Assembly: GCA_900617975.1 (NCBI GenBank)
Contig: UZAE01001143.1
Location: forward strand, 1 to 14,990
DNA length: 14,990 nucleotides
Reading direction: 5' to 3'
DNA from: Rodentolepis nana
Lineage: Eukaryota; Platyhelminthes; Cestoda; Cyclophyllidea; Hymenolepididae
The position numbers and the translations under genes were made by a program. Under the pieces are notes generated by a model, which saw only the letters and a program-made list of their open reading frames with translations, had not been told where the DNA came from and ran no database searches. This document shows, piece after piece, positions 1 to 6,590 of this stretch (the first letter of the stretch is position 1; each line of letters opens with the position of its first letter).

Positions 1-202
1 TTTAGGTGACTTCGGGCTTCACAGAGAGGAGGAGGAACATTAAAATCCCAGAAAATCAAGAGAAAGAACAGAAGAGTGATTCACAGATGTAAAAGAGACA
101 GCCAGACACAAGGGCAGAGAAAAGGTAAGATGAGTACTGTGGAAGTGGTCGGGTGCGTACCATGGAAGTGGTCGAATATGACATACAGTGGAGTCATGGT
201 AA

Positions 203-378
203 ACAGTGGAAGTGGTCGAATATGCCATACAGTGAGGTCACGGTAGCTTGAAGTCAGAAGTCAACTGCCGATTAATAGACTTTTTTGCCACATGCAGTCA
301 GAAGTCAACTGCCGGTTTATAGACTTTTTTGCCGTTTGAGTAGTCAGAAGTCAACTGCCGGTTAATAGACTTTTTTGT
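203..378. repeat. 176-base direct repeat, first copy (second at 505-680)
   Basis: Bases 203-378 and 505-680 read identically, at an offset of 302 bases. Each contains one piece of the element body (ACAGTGGAAGTGGTCGAATA onward) and three of the ~40-base modules. Perfect identity over 176 bases, next to modules that differ from each other by several changes, shows that this higher-order duplication is much younger than the module amplification. An assembly artefact is possible but less likely, because the flanks differ on both sides. Confidence 0.9.
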
Positions 379-663
379 GAAGTGAGAAGTCAACTGCCAG
401 TTAATAGACCTTTTTGCGTTGAAGTCAGAAGTCAACTGCCGGTTAATAGAATTTTTTTGCCGATAGTGAGAAGTCAACTGCCGGTTTATAGACTTTTTTG
501 CCGCACAGTGGAAGTGGTCGAATATGCCATACAGTGAGGTCACGGTAGCTTGAAGTCAGAAGTCAACTGCCGATTAATAGACTTTTTTGCCACATGCAGT
601 CAGAAGTCAACTGCCGGTTTATAGACTTTTTTGCCGTTTGAGTAGTCAGAAGTCAACTGCCGG

Positions 664-721
664 TTAATAGACTTTTTTGTACCAGGCTGCACCAAGTGGA
701 GGTAAGTCTATCGCACACCCC
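664..721 (-). ncRNA. R1 HDV-like ribozyme, broken (P4 deleted)
   Basis: Read on the minus strand from 721, this region has the P1 5' strand GGGGTGT, P2 strand GATAGACTT, P3 ACC, loop TCCACTT, P3' GGT, a P1' strand with a change (GCAGCCT), and the P2' strand AAGTCTAT. The joining segment GGGCAAC, the P4 hairpin and the catalytic-cytosine segment are missing: TGG-TACAAAAAAG joins P1' almost directly to P2'. It should be inactive. The element 5' boundary is still recognisable. Confidence 0.75.
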
Positions 722-2384
722 GACTCGACAGAAGTACAAATAAGCATTGCTTAAAAGTTTTAACACGTCTTCTGTGTAAGATGAATACTTTTTTGTTTCG
801 AGACAAAGGAGGACGTTAATTTCAATCTGAATCTTTTCCTTAAGATGATAATTTTTAAAATTCTACACCTATGTTTTAAAGAGTATGATTGAGCGTACTT
901 AAATTATGACGAATTAATTTACCCTGGAGACAAATTCAGTCAGCATTCCATCGTCTCTCCTGTTTCAACTGACCCAATCGTTGCGACTGAACTATCGACT
1001 ATCGACCGCGTGAACTCTGGCGTGCCGAATGTGATTGGTGACCCTTGCATCACTGAACCATGTAATGCAGAATATAGTTCGTCAACTATGCATGTAACAT
1101 ACCTATTTATATAATGCTTCTTACAGAGAAATTCACAAAATAATTTAGTAACGAACGGAAGGATAGGTATCTGAATTACCGGTGGAAATTGATCTTGATG
1201 ACCATTACACCGTTATTAGTAATAACCTTCGATATTTTTTCTCCGCTAATTTCACAAAATTCGTGTCTTTTTCCACTTATTTTCGGAACCAAAGGTGCCC
1301 CCAATAATGTATTAAACCGCACTATGTCCCATTTTCTATTTCTTTTTAAATGTAGGCAAGTAAGTAAGTAATCATATCACTAACTCACCATCAAAGTACG
1401 AAGGATTTATGACAATTTTAAACCTCACGTTGCCTGTCTCCAATCCGTTGGCAAAATTTTGTAAGAAAACAGTTAATTGGTTAGCCAATAGTATTCGATG
1501 ACCTTGATAGAGATTCTCGATTGCGCAATTACTGTGCAATGCTTATTCATATGAATTGTGAATGCACCCCTTTTTTGCAAGTTTTTCTATGAGGTTATAC
1601 TTGACTTACACGTATGAAATTTATATTTTAAAGATAATCTAATATGAGTAGAAGCATTTAATTGGTTGACAATCAAGAATACTAATTATGGATTTATTTA
1701 GCTAATGAATTAAGAGGTAGAATTCAGTGAAACCGGTTTTTTGTTATTCTCTGCAGTTCTTTACGATTGTGAATTTGGCCTTATATGGGAGACAACTTCG
1801 TCTAACAATAAGGCGTATCCTAGCAACTGAGAGGTGTGTGATTTGCTTGCGTGTGCATGCTGCCAATATTTGAATCAATCAATTTCCTTTCTCAAATTTA
1901 GTGGAGGGGAATATAAAAAGTATCGCCTAAATGGCCCTCTTGAGTAAAGACTCTCTTATCAATTAATTATAACATCACTTCGTATATGGTTTTGCTTACA
2001 ATGAAAAGGTTTAATCGATTTGCTGAAAAGTTTGGTGGCAATATATTTTTCTGTTTTGGCTAGAGTGAAAATACCGATGAAATTGGCTGAAATATGAAAA
2101 AAGCTTATTTAATAAAAGTTTTCAGTAAGAATTTTGCGGAGAGGTTAGTTAAAATTGTCTTCAATTAGCACGCCTATTCGTTCACATGTATTAGCCAATT
2201 AAGAGGGGAGTTTTCGGAGTGCGTAATAGGTTGAAAATCAATCGATTGAATAGAAATGGATACACGTGCATAAGCATGCTCAAATTATCATCAATGTAAA
2301 ATTCATTAACGTGAAAACATTTGTTTTGTACAATAGAGCATGTCTATTGATTATTGACTTTTAGAACTCTCGCTTGGGATTTAC
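722..2384. other. Intergenic, no gene seen
   Basis: AT-rich unique sequence of about 1.66 kb. The open frames are short (60 codons or fewer), have no recognisable composition or motif, and are not flanked by convincing splice sites. A GTAA microtract occurs near 1358-1372. Several short CCAAT-like palindromes (such as TTGGTTAGCCAA near 1478-1489) occur without a clear arrangement. I see no RNA gene and no copy of the local retroposon. Confidence 0.6.
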
Positions 2385-2395
2385 AAAGAAGTTGT
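2385..2395. repeat. Target-site duplication of R2, left copy
   Basis: AAAGAAGTTGT at 2385-2395 is repeated exactly at 2720-2730, directly flanking R2. An 11-base duplication of variable-length type points to target-primed reverse transcription. The first As of the right copy are ambiguous because the element tail is A-rich. Confidence 0.85.
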
Positions 2396-2466
2396 GGGGT
2401 GTGCGATAGACTTACCTCCACGTGGTGCACCCTGGGCAACGTATACTCATGCGGCAAAAAGTCTAT
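2396..2466 (+). ncRNA. R2 HDV-like self-cleaving ribozyme, all elements intact
   Basis: Predicted nested double pseudoknot. P1 is 2396-2402 (GGGGTGT) with 2427-2433 (GCACCCT), giving seven pairs and a G.U wobble at the cleavage-site pair as in HDV. J1/2 is GC. P2 is 2406-2413 (ATAGACTT) with 2459-2466 (AAGTCTAT). P3 is 2414-2416 (ACC) with 2424-2426 (GGT), and L3 is TCCACGT, supplying CC for P1.1 with GG at 2434-2435. Joining bases are GGGCAAC (2434-2440), the same seven bases that follow P1' in the hepatitis delta ribozyme. P4 is CGTAT/ATGCG closing ACTC. J4/2 is GCAAA, with C2455 as the likely catalytic cytosine. Cleavage is predicted just before G2396. The match is by eye, not by covariance model. 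Confidence 0.85.
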
Positions 2467-2719
2467 AAACCGGCAGTTGAATTCTGAGTTCAAGCTATCA
2501 TGACCCCACTGTACGTCATATTCGACTACTTTCACAGTACTCATCTCACCTTTTTTCTATCTTTGTGTCTGTCTCTTTTGCATCTTTGAATCACTCTTCT
2601 GTTCCCCCTCCCCTCTCGAATTTTTTCACTTTGATGTTCCTCTCCCTCTGTGAAGCCTGAAGTCAACTTAAAGGGCTAATAATAACTATCATAAAGCCTG
2701 TCATTTGATATAAATAAAT
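2396..2719 (+). mobile_element. R2: full-length ribozyme-bearing SINE-like retroposon (324 bases)
   Basis: The best complete copy in the window. In order it has: a 71-base HDV-like ribozyme (2396-2466); a spacer with CCGGCAGTTGA and a CTATCATGACCCCACTGTA segment; a pyrimidine-rich central part (about 2545-2655, runs of C and T); the conserved block TGAAGCCTGAAGTCAACTT / AAAGGGCTAAT; a short hairpin at 2678-2692 (imperfect here); and the tail ATAAATAAATA. It is flanked by AAAGAAGTTGT duplications. It has no terminal inverted repeats, no LTR, no long open frame and no obvious tRNA-type A/B boxes. It is most likely a non-autonomous element mobilised by a LINE that recognises the 3' end. The partner LINE is not in the window. 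Confidence 0.88.
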
Positions 2720-2730
2720 AAAGAAGTTGT

Positions 2731-3379
2731 TGGTTGCTAATACCGTCTAATTCACTACAGGGTGATTGAGGACTTACAACTACATCCCTCTTGACTTTGA
2801 GATGATATTCACAAAAATAAGCTCTCCATTTTTGGCGTAAAATTGAAAAAAATAGCATTGTTTAAGTCCACAAATTGCTTAAAATTTCTCAATATCTGAT
2901 TATCATTTCCCATTGCACGAGTAAAAGCTTCTTATTAATAACCTTAACCCAATGTCTGACACACTCTTGGGGGAAAACTGTAGCACGAAATTAGTTGGCT
3001 TTGTGAATTCTGCGAGATTGAGAGAGGGGGGGGAGAGAGATTAATAGGCTCAATAAAATCAATAACTGTGCAAACCCACTAAAATTGATCGATTTTGTGG
3101 AAATAGCCAACCGTGTTAAGTCTACGCAAATTACGCTTACAATTTGGACCTCGAATGTCATAATGAAACACTTTATAACGTAAGTAGTTAAGCTCACTTA
3201 AAACACCTCGATCTTAATCAGCTTCAATAAAATTTAATTAAAATGAGAAAAGAACTTAACGTGAATTAAATTCTTCCTTCCGTGTTAAATATTTCCCAGA
3301 CAATCCTATGAAAAATCAATACTCATCTTTGTTTTGGTGGCCCTACATTGGGATTTCAATCAAATTGCCATTATATAAT
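2731..3379. other. Intergenic, no gene seen
   Basis: About 650 bases of AT-rich sequence between R2 and R3. A G-rich stretch (GAGAGGGGGGGGAGAGAGA near 3021-3040) is the only compositional feature. Open frames on both strands are short and show no domain. No RNA gene or repeat copy is visible. Confidence 0.6.
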
Positions 3380-3388
3380 ATTGAACAC
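3380..3388. repeat. Target-site duplication of R3, left copy
   Basis: ATTGAACAC at 3380-3388 recurs at 4956-4964. Extending left, AATATTGAACAC compares with AACATTGAACAC, 11 of 12 matching. The left copy ends directly against the GGGG start of R3 and the right copy follows its A-rich tail, so the whole 1.57-kb expanded block lies inside one insertion. Confidence 0.8.
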
Positions 3389-3499
3389 GGGGTGTACGAT
3401 AGACCTACCTCCACGTGGTGCACCCTGGGCTTGTGCGGTAGACTTACCTCCACGTGGTGCACCCTGGGCACCGTATACTCATACGGCAAAAAAGTCTAT
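3389..3499 (+). ncRNA. R3 5' ribozyme region, partly duplicated, activity doubtful
   Basis: The P1 strand GGGGTGT, P2 strand (GATAGACCT, one change), P3 ACC, L3 TCCACGT, GGT and GCACCCT are present, followed by GGGC and then a second P2-P3-L3-P3'-P1' set (GGTAGACTT, ACC, TCCACGT, GGT, GCACCCT), GGGCA, the P4 hairpin CCGTAT/ATACGG closing ACTC, C plus As, and the P2' strand AAGTCTAT. The unit thus has one 5' P1 strand, two P1' strands and one P4/P2'. It might fold with the first or the second P1', or misfold. Confidence 0.6.
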
Positions 3500-3650
3500 T
3501 AACCGGCAGTTGTTGCGATAGACTTACCTCCACGCGGTGCACCCTGGGCAACCCACTCATACGGCAAAAAAGTCTATTAACCGGCAGTTGACTTATCACT
3601 TCTCATACGGCAAAAAAGTCTATTAATCGGCAGTTGACATCCCATACGGC

Positions 3651-3751
3651 TACCTCCACGTGGTGCACCCTGGGCAACGTGTACTTACAACCTCCATGTG
3701 GTGCACCCTGGGCAACGTATACTTATGCGGAAAAAAGTCTATTGACTGGTA
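3651..3751 (+). repeat. 101-base direct repeat inside R3 (second copy 4355-4455)
   Basis: Bases 3651-3751 and 4355-4455 are identical, offset 704 bases. Each holds two ribozyme cores, one with CCACGTGG and one with the variant CCATGTGG, followed by a variant P4/J4/2 (TATGCGGAAAAAAG, in which the catalytic-C position reads A) and CTATTGACTGGTA. The shared rare variants show block duplication, not independent module gain. Confidence 0.88.
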
Positions 3752-4467
3752 GTTGACTTCTCACTTCAAACTACCATCACCCCACTGTATAGTTGACCAC
3801 TGACTTCAAACTACCATGACCCCACTGTATGCCTTGACTTCTGACTTCAAACTACCATGACCCCACTGTATGTTACAAAGTATACTCATACGGCAAAAAG
3901 TCTATAAACCGGCAGTGGACTTCTGACTTCAAACTACCCTCACCCCACTATATGTCACAACTTCTCACTTCAAACTACCATCACCCCACTGTATGTCATT
4001 GTGTATGCGCATACGGCAAAAAAGTCTATAAACCGGCAGTTGATCTAACCCTAACACGGCAAAAAGTCTATAAACCGGCAGTTGACCTCTGACTTCAAAC
4101 TACCATGACCCCACTGTATGTCATATTTGGGCAACAGACCTCATACGGCAAAAAGTCTATAAACCGCTGGGCAACGTATACTCATACGGCAAAAAAGTCT
4201 ATTAAAGGCAGTTGACTTCTAACTTCAAACTACCATGACCCCATTGTGGCAGTTGACTTCTCACTTCAAACTACCATCACCCCATTGACGGGCAACGTAT
4301 ACTCATACGGCAAACAAGTCTATAAACCAATGGGCAACGTATACTCAAACGGCATACCTCCACGTGGTGCACCCTGGGCAACGTGTACTTACAACCTCCA
4401 TGTGGTGCACCCTGGGCAACGTATACTTATGCGGAAAAAAGTCTATTGACTGGTACTTCAAACTGCC

Positions 4468-4587
4468 CACGTGGTGCACCCTGGGCAACGTATATTCATA
4501 CGGCAAAAACGTGGTGCACCCTGGGCAACGCATACTCATACGGCAAAATGTGGTGCACCCTGGGCAACGTATACTCATAAGGCAAAA
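4468..4587 (+). repeat. Three tandem ~40-base ribozyme-core units in R3
   Basis: GTGGTGCACC recurs at 4471, 4511 and 4550, with periods of 40 and 39. Each unit runs from P3' through P1', GGGCAAC, the P4 hairpin (stem closing ACTC or ATTC) to the GCAAAA of J4/2, then straight into the next unit without P1, P2 or P2'. These units cannot form a full ribozyme by themselves. Confidence 0.8.
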
Positions 4588-4594
4588 AGATCCC

Positions 4595-4756
4595 TATTAA
4601 CCGGCAGTTGACTTCTGACTTCAAACTACCATACTATTAACTGGCAGTTGACTTCTCACTTCAAACTACCATCTATTAACCGGCAGTTGACTTCTGACTT
4701 CAAACTACCATGAGTAACCGGCAGTTGACTTCTGACTTCAAACTACCATGACCTCA
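4595..4756 (+). repeat. Four tandem ~39-base spacer units in R3
   Basis: The segment CGGCAGTTGACTTCT then ACTTCAAACTACCAT recurs beginning near 4601, 4641, 4680 and 4718, with periods of 40, 39 and 38. It is separated by short CTATTAAC or GAGTAAC links that resemble the end of P2'. It is the same spacer module that is amplified, on the opposite strand, in R1. Confidence 0.8.
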
Positions 4757-4964
4757 CTGTATATCAAAGTCGACCACTTCTACAATATTCACCTTACCAT
4801 GCTCTCTATCATTGTGTCTGTCTCTTTTGCATCCGCAAATCACTCTTCGGTCCACCCTCTTGAACTTTGATGTTTATCCCCTCTGTGAATTTCGAAGTCA
4901 GCTAAGGGCTAATGATAACCATCAAAATGACTGCATTCGAAATAAATAAATAAACATTGAACAC

Positions 4965-5411
4965 ATGCAATAACAACCTCTTTCATTGATTAACTTAGTT
5001 AATTTATTACTTAAATTGTACATACTCTAATCTGAAGGAAATTTTATTTGAGTTGTCTCAAGCATTGATAACGCTATGAACCAATTGCTTTTGAATTAAC
5101 GACATAAAAACCTTCATAAACTCCACCTTGAGAAACCTTCTCAGTCCTCAAATTACTAGAGGGAAAAGAATGGAAGGCCTGGTTTATCGAGCGAATTAAA
5201 AATTATGGTTATCAATGTCATTGTATTCAAGCATACACATATATAGATACGTGTGTGTGAGTGTGTCAGTGCGTCATATTGGTGAGCACAAGGCCCCAGA
5301 CATGTATCTATTAATCTTAGTAAACAAAGTAAGAACCTGATTAAAAATCCAAATGAACTATGTACAAAAGTAGAAAGAGATATAGGGAGACAAACTCAGA
5401 CTCAATGTGGA
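4965..5411. other. Intergenic 3' flank of the bZIP gene
   Basis: AT-rich, with a short GT-rich tract (GTGTGTGTGAGTGTGTCAGT near 5251-5270). It lies downstream of the minus-strand bZIP stop codon, so it should contain that gene's 3' untranslated region and polyadenylation site. No single AATAAA on the minus strand stands out as decisive to me. No other gene is seen. Confidence 0.5.
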
Positions 5412-6055
5412 TTAGGGCATCTGTCGGTAGAGAGTTGTGGATAAAAGCTGAGATGTTGCTGAATTAGGATTCGGAGGGTGAGGAGGTATGGATTTTGGAG
5501 AAGAGGAGTTGGAAAAGTTAGAAGAGGAAGAGGAGGATGGTTGAGGAACTTGATTGTCAGTACAAAGATCGATAGAGGTGTGATCCATGCTGTAGGCGCT
5601 GAGAATTTTGGAAAGTCTTTCAGGCGGAGCATGCTTGACTTGCTTGAGAAGACTGTTCAGGAGATTCAACTCCCGAATCCTTGCAGCTACAGTGGATTGA
5701 AGACTAGAGTTTTCTTCGCGAAGGACTGAAAGACTACAATGAGAAGGGAACGTGTTTTAATGTTGAACCAAATTTTGGTCCAAATTGAGACATGAAATAT
5801 TTCCACTTACGTTTTGATAACCTCATTCTGCTTTGCCCGCTGCTTTTCGCGTGATTTTCTGACGGCAATGTTGTTGCGTTTACGGAGTGCAATGTATTTC
5901 TCATCTTCCATGTGGAGACCTCCAGACTGCTTGCTTTTTGATGATTTTGTGCTACAAGAGCCGGAGACACCACTTTTAGGTTCCATTTTGGTTAATCCAG
6001 ACGACTGAAAAGGTTGGAGCTCTTCGTGTTGACGCGTGTAACCCTTATTTGACAT
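5412..6055 (-). CDS. cebp: C/EBP-family bZIP transcription factor, two exons (188 residues)
   Basis: Exon 1 is 6055-5811 and exon 2 is 5733-5412 including TAA; joined they give 189 codons. Residues ~51-76 are a basic region with RNNIAVRKSR (60-69), the C/EBP signature including the family-typical Val65, followed by REKQRAKQ. The zipper continues across the splice: Leu at 86, 93 and 107 in d positions (Arg at 100) and Leu83, Asn90, Val97, Leu104 and Leu111 in a positions, ending RELNLLNSLLKQ, as in C/EBP RELDTLRGIFRQ. The protein should bind DNA as a dimer in the nucleus. Residues 1-50 are short and Ser/Lys-rich; residues ~125-188 form a Ser/Pro/Asn-rich tail with SSSSSS. Vertebrate C/EBPs instead end soon after the zipper and carry long N-terminal activation domains. 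The start is the first in-frame ATG, with A at -3; the open frame continues upstream without another ATG, so an upstream coding exon is not excluded. Confidence 0.85.
5734..5810 (-). other. Intron of the C/EBP gene (77 bases)
   Basis: On the minus strand the donor is AAAAC|GTAAGTGG and the acceptor is CCCTTCTCATTGTAG|TCTTTC. Splicing joins AC to T, restores one reading frame and places the zipper heptads in register with the basic region, which is strong support. A later AG at TTTCAG|TCC, 6 bases into exon 2, would also keep the frame and drop two residues (TLS becomes a shorter join), but this would break the zipper register. Confidence 0.85.
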
Positions 6056-6230
6056 TATCTTAAGATGATCAATCCTGAAATGCACGCCACAAAACACGCT
6101 CTGTGGGTACACGCATCTTCTTGACGCATGCACAATGCTGATTGGTTAGGAGCTGCATAGCTATGTCTGCTTACAACCAATCATAGGACTCGAGACAATT
6201 ACACGTGTAGGCGTTATTTTGCTGATACTT
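6056..6230 (-). promoter_or_regulatory. Likely promoter / 5' region of the C/EBP gene
   Basis: Upstream of the bZIP ATG are two CCAAT boxes in opposite orientation (ATTGG 6141-6145 and CCAAT 6177-6181 on the plus strand, 36 bases apart). There is also a palindromic E-box ACACGTGT (6201-6208) and a TGACGCA site (6122-6128) of ATF/AP-1 type. No TATA box is evident. A splice-acceptor-like CATTTCAG on the minus strand at about 6082-6075 leaves only 19 bases before the ATG; it could serve a 5' untranslated intron or a trans-spliced leader. All this is motif reading, without evidence for the transcription start. Confidence 0.45.
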
Positions 6231-6520
6231 GCCTATGACTTCACTTGAGCTTTCTTCGTTTTCACTACTTACTTTCATTAGTACTATGCCCAAATTACCT
6301 ATTCTTACTGTTTATTCCATTAATTAAGCAGACTTTTAATACTTTGTTATAACACATTAAGTTATCTGTGCACTGTGGCATATCAATAATCATACTCAAA
6401 TGTGGTGTAGAAGAGATCATTTTAATTAACCTGACGTAACCCCCCCCCCCCCCGACCCTTGTGAATTTAAAAGAGGTGGATAATATTTAAGTAAGTTCAG
6501 CAAAAATTTGTGTGCTGGAA
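6231..6520. other. Intergenic with a 14-base C tract
   Basis: AT-rich sequence with no gene. A run of 14 Cs lies at 6440-6453. Similar long C runs recur at 6946-6955, 9381-9389, 9548-9559 and 10854-10865, an unusual habit in AT-rich DNA. Confidence 0.6.
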
Positions 6521-6590
6521 TATTATTATTATTTCAAAAGGCAGACTTTGTAATATATATCATTAGCCCTTAAACTTTGACTTCAGCTTC
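6521..6590 (-). mobile_element. R4: decayed 3'-end fragment of the retroposon
   Basis: Reads ATTATTATTATTT (a degraded tail), then CAAAAGGCAGACTTTGTAAT, ATATCATTAGCCCTTAAAC and TTGACTTCAGCTTC. This parallels the reverse complement of the family 3' end (tail, GGCAGGC.TT, TATCATTAGCCC, TTGACTTCAGGCTTC). Only about 70 bases survive, with many changes, so this is an old 5'-truncated copy. Confidence 0.7.

Larger units (their letters stand above)
1..721 (-). mobile_element. R1: expanded copy of ribozyme-bearing retroposon, 3' end outside window
   Basis: Minus-strand copy of the short retroposon family. Its 5' end (GGGG) is at 721-718. Its unique 3' body, complementary to 1-160, includes the conserved segment that reads TTTAG.TGACTTC..GCTTCACAGAG on the plus strand. 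The (AAAT) tail lies left of base 1, so the copy is cut by the window and its target-site duplication cannot be checked. Between the ends, instead of one spacer, there are nine ~40-base modules at about 241-680, each reading roughly AGAAGTCAACTGCCGGTTAA then TAGACTTTTTTGCC on the plus strand. This module is the ribozyme P2' strand plus the spacer just after it. The copy is therefore internally amplified and much longer than the ordinary ~320 bases. No protein is encoded; the short open frames here are incidental. Confidence 0.85.
3389..4955 (+). mobile_element. R3: internally amplified retroposon copy (1567 bases)
   Basis: Starts with GGGGTGTACGATAGAC and ends with the family's normal 3' body and tail (about 4770-4955, with TCTGTGAA, AAGGGCTAATGATA-type and AATAAATAAATAAAC segments). 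Between them the 5' region is multiplied into a disordered array. About ten copies carry the ribozyme core GGTGCACCCTGGGC (near 3418, 3455, 3536, 3661, 3700, 4365, 4401, 4472, 4512 and 4551). Many copies of P4-J4/2-P2' (CTCATACGGCAAAA then AAGTCTAT) and of the spacer CAGTTGACTTCT-ACTTCAAACTACCAT are interleaved. Only the copy at 3389 has the P1 5' strand GGGGTGT. The flanking duplication ATTGAACAC shows a single insertion, so the amplification arose inside one element, either before or after it moved. Short open frames here are products of the repeat. Confidence 0.85.

Noticed and set aside
298..543. 81-codon frame with repeated SINRQLTS
   Set aside because: It is a translation of the ~40-base R1 modules; the repetition comes from the DNA array.
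241..680. Regular ~40-base repeats resembling a CRISPR array
   Set aside because: The units abut or are joined by retroposon-derived sequence, not by unrelated spacers, and the genome is an animal's. They are modules of one retroposon.
2396..2466. Hammerhead ribozyme in the repeat
   Set aside because: No CTGATGA core and matching GAAA occur on either strand of the family; the pairing pattern fits HDV-like topology.
2396..2719. LTR-type miniature element (TRIM) or MITE
   Set aside because: Single copies have no direct or inverted terminal repeats. The duplications vary from 9 to 13 bases and one end is an (AAAT) tail, which fits a LINE-mobilised element.
4043..4054. CTAACCCTAAC, a telomere-like word
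   Set aside because: Less than two telomeric units, inside the R3 module array; no run and no end-like context.
4246..4600. Overlapping 65-78-codon open frames on both strands
   Set aside because: They are translations of the tandem ribozyme modules (for example repeated GAPWAT or VHPGQ), arising because the array lacks stops in several frames. No sign of a protein family.
6055..6133. Extension of the C/EBP protein to a start at 6133
   Set aside because: The codon there is GTG, not ATG. The first in-frame ATG is at 6055, and an acceptor-like CATTTCAG lies between.
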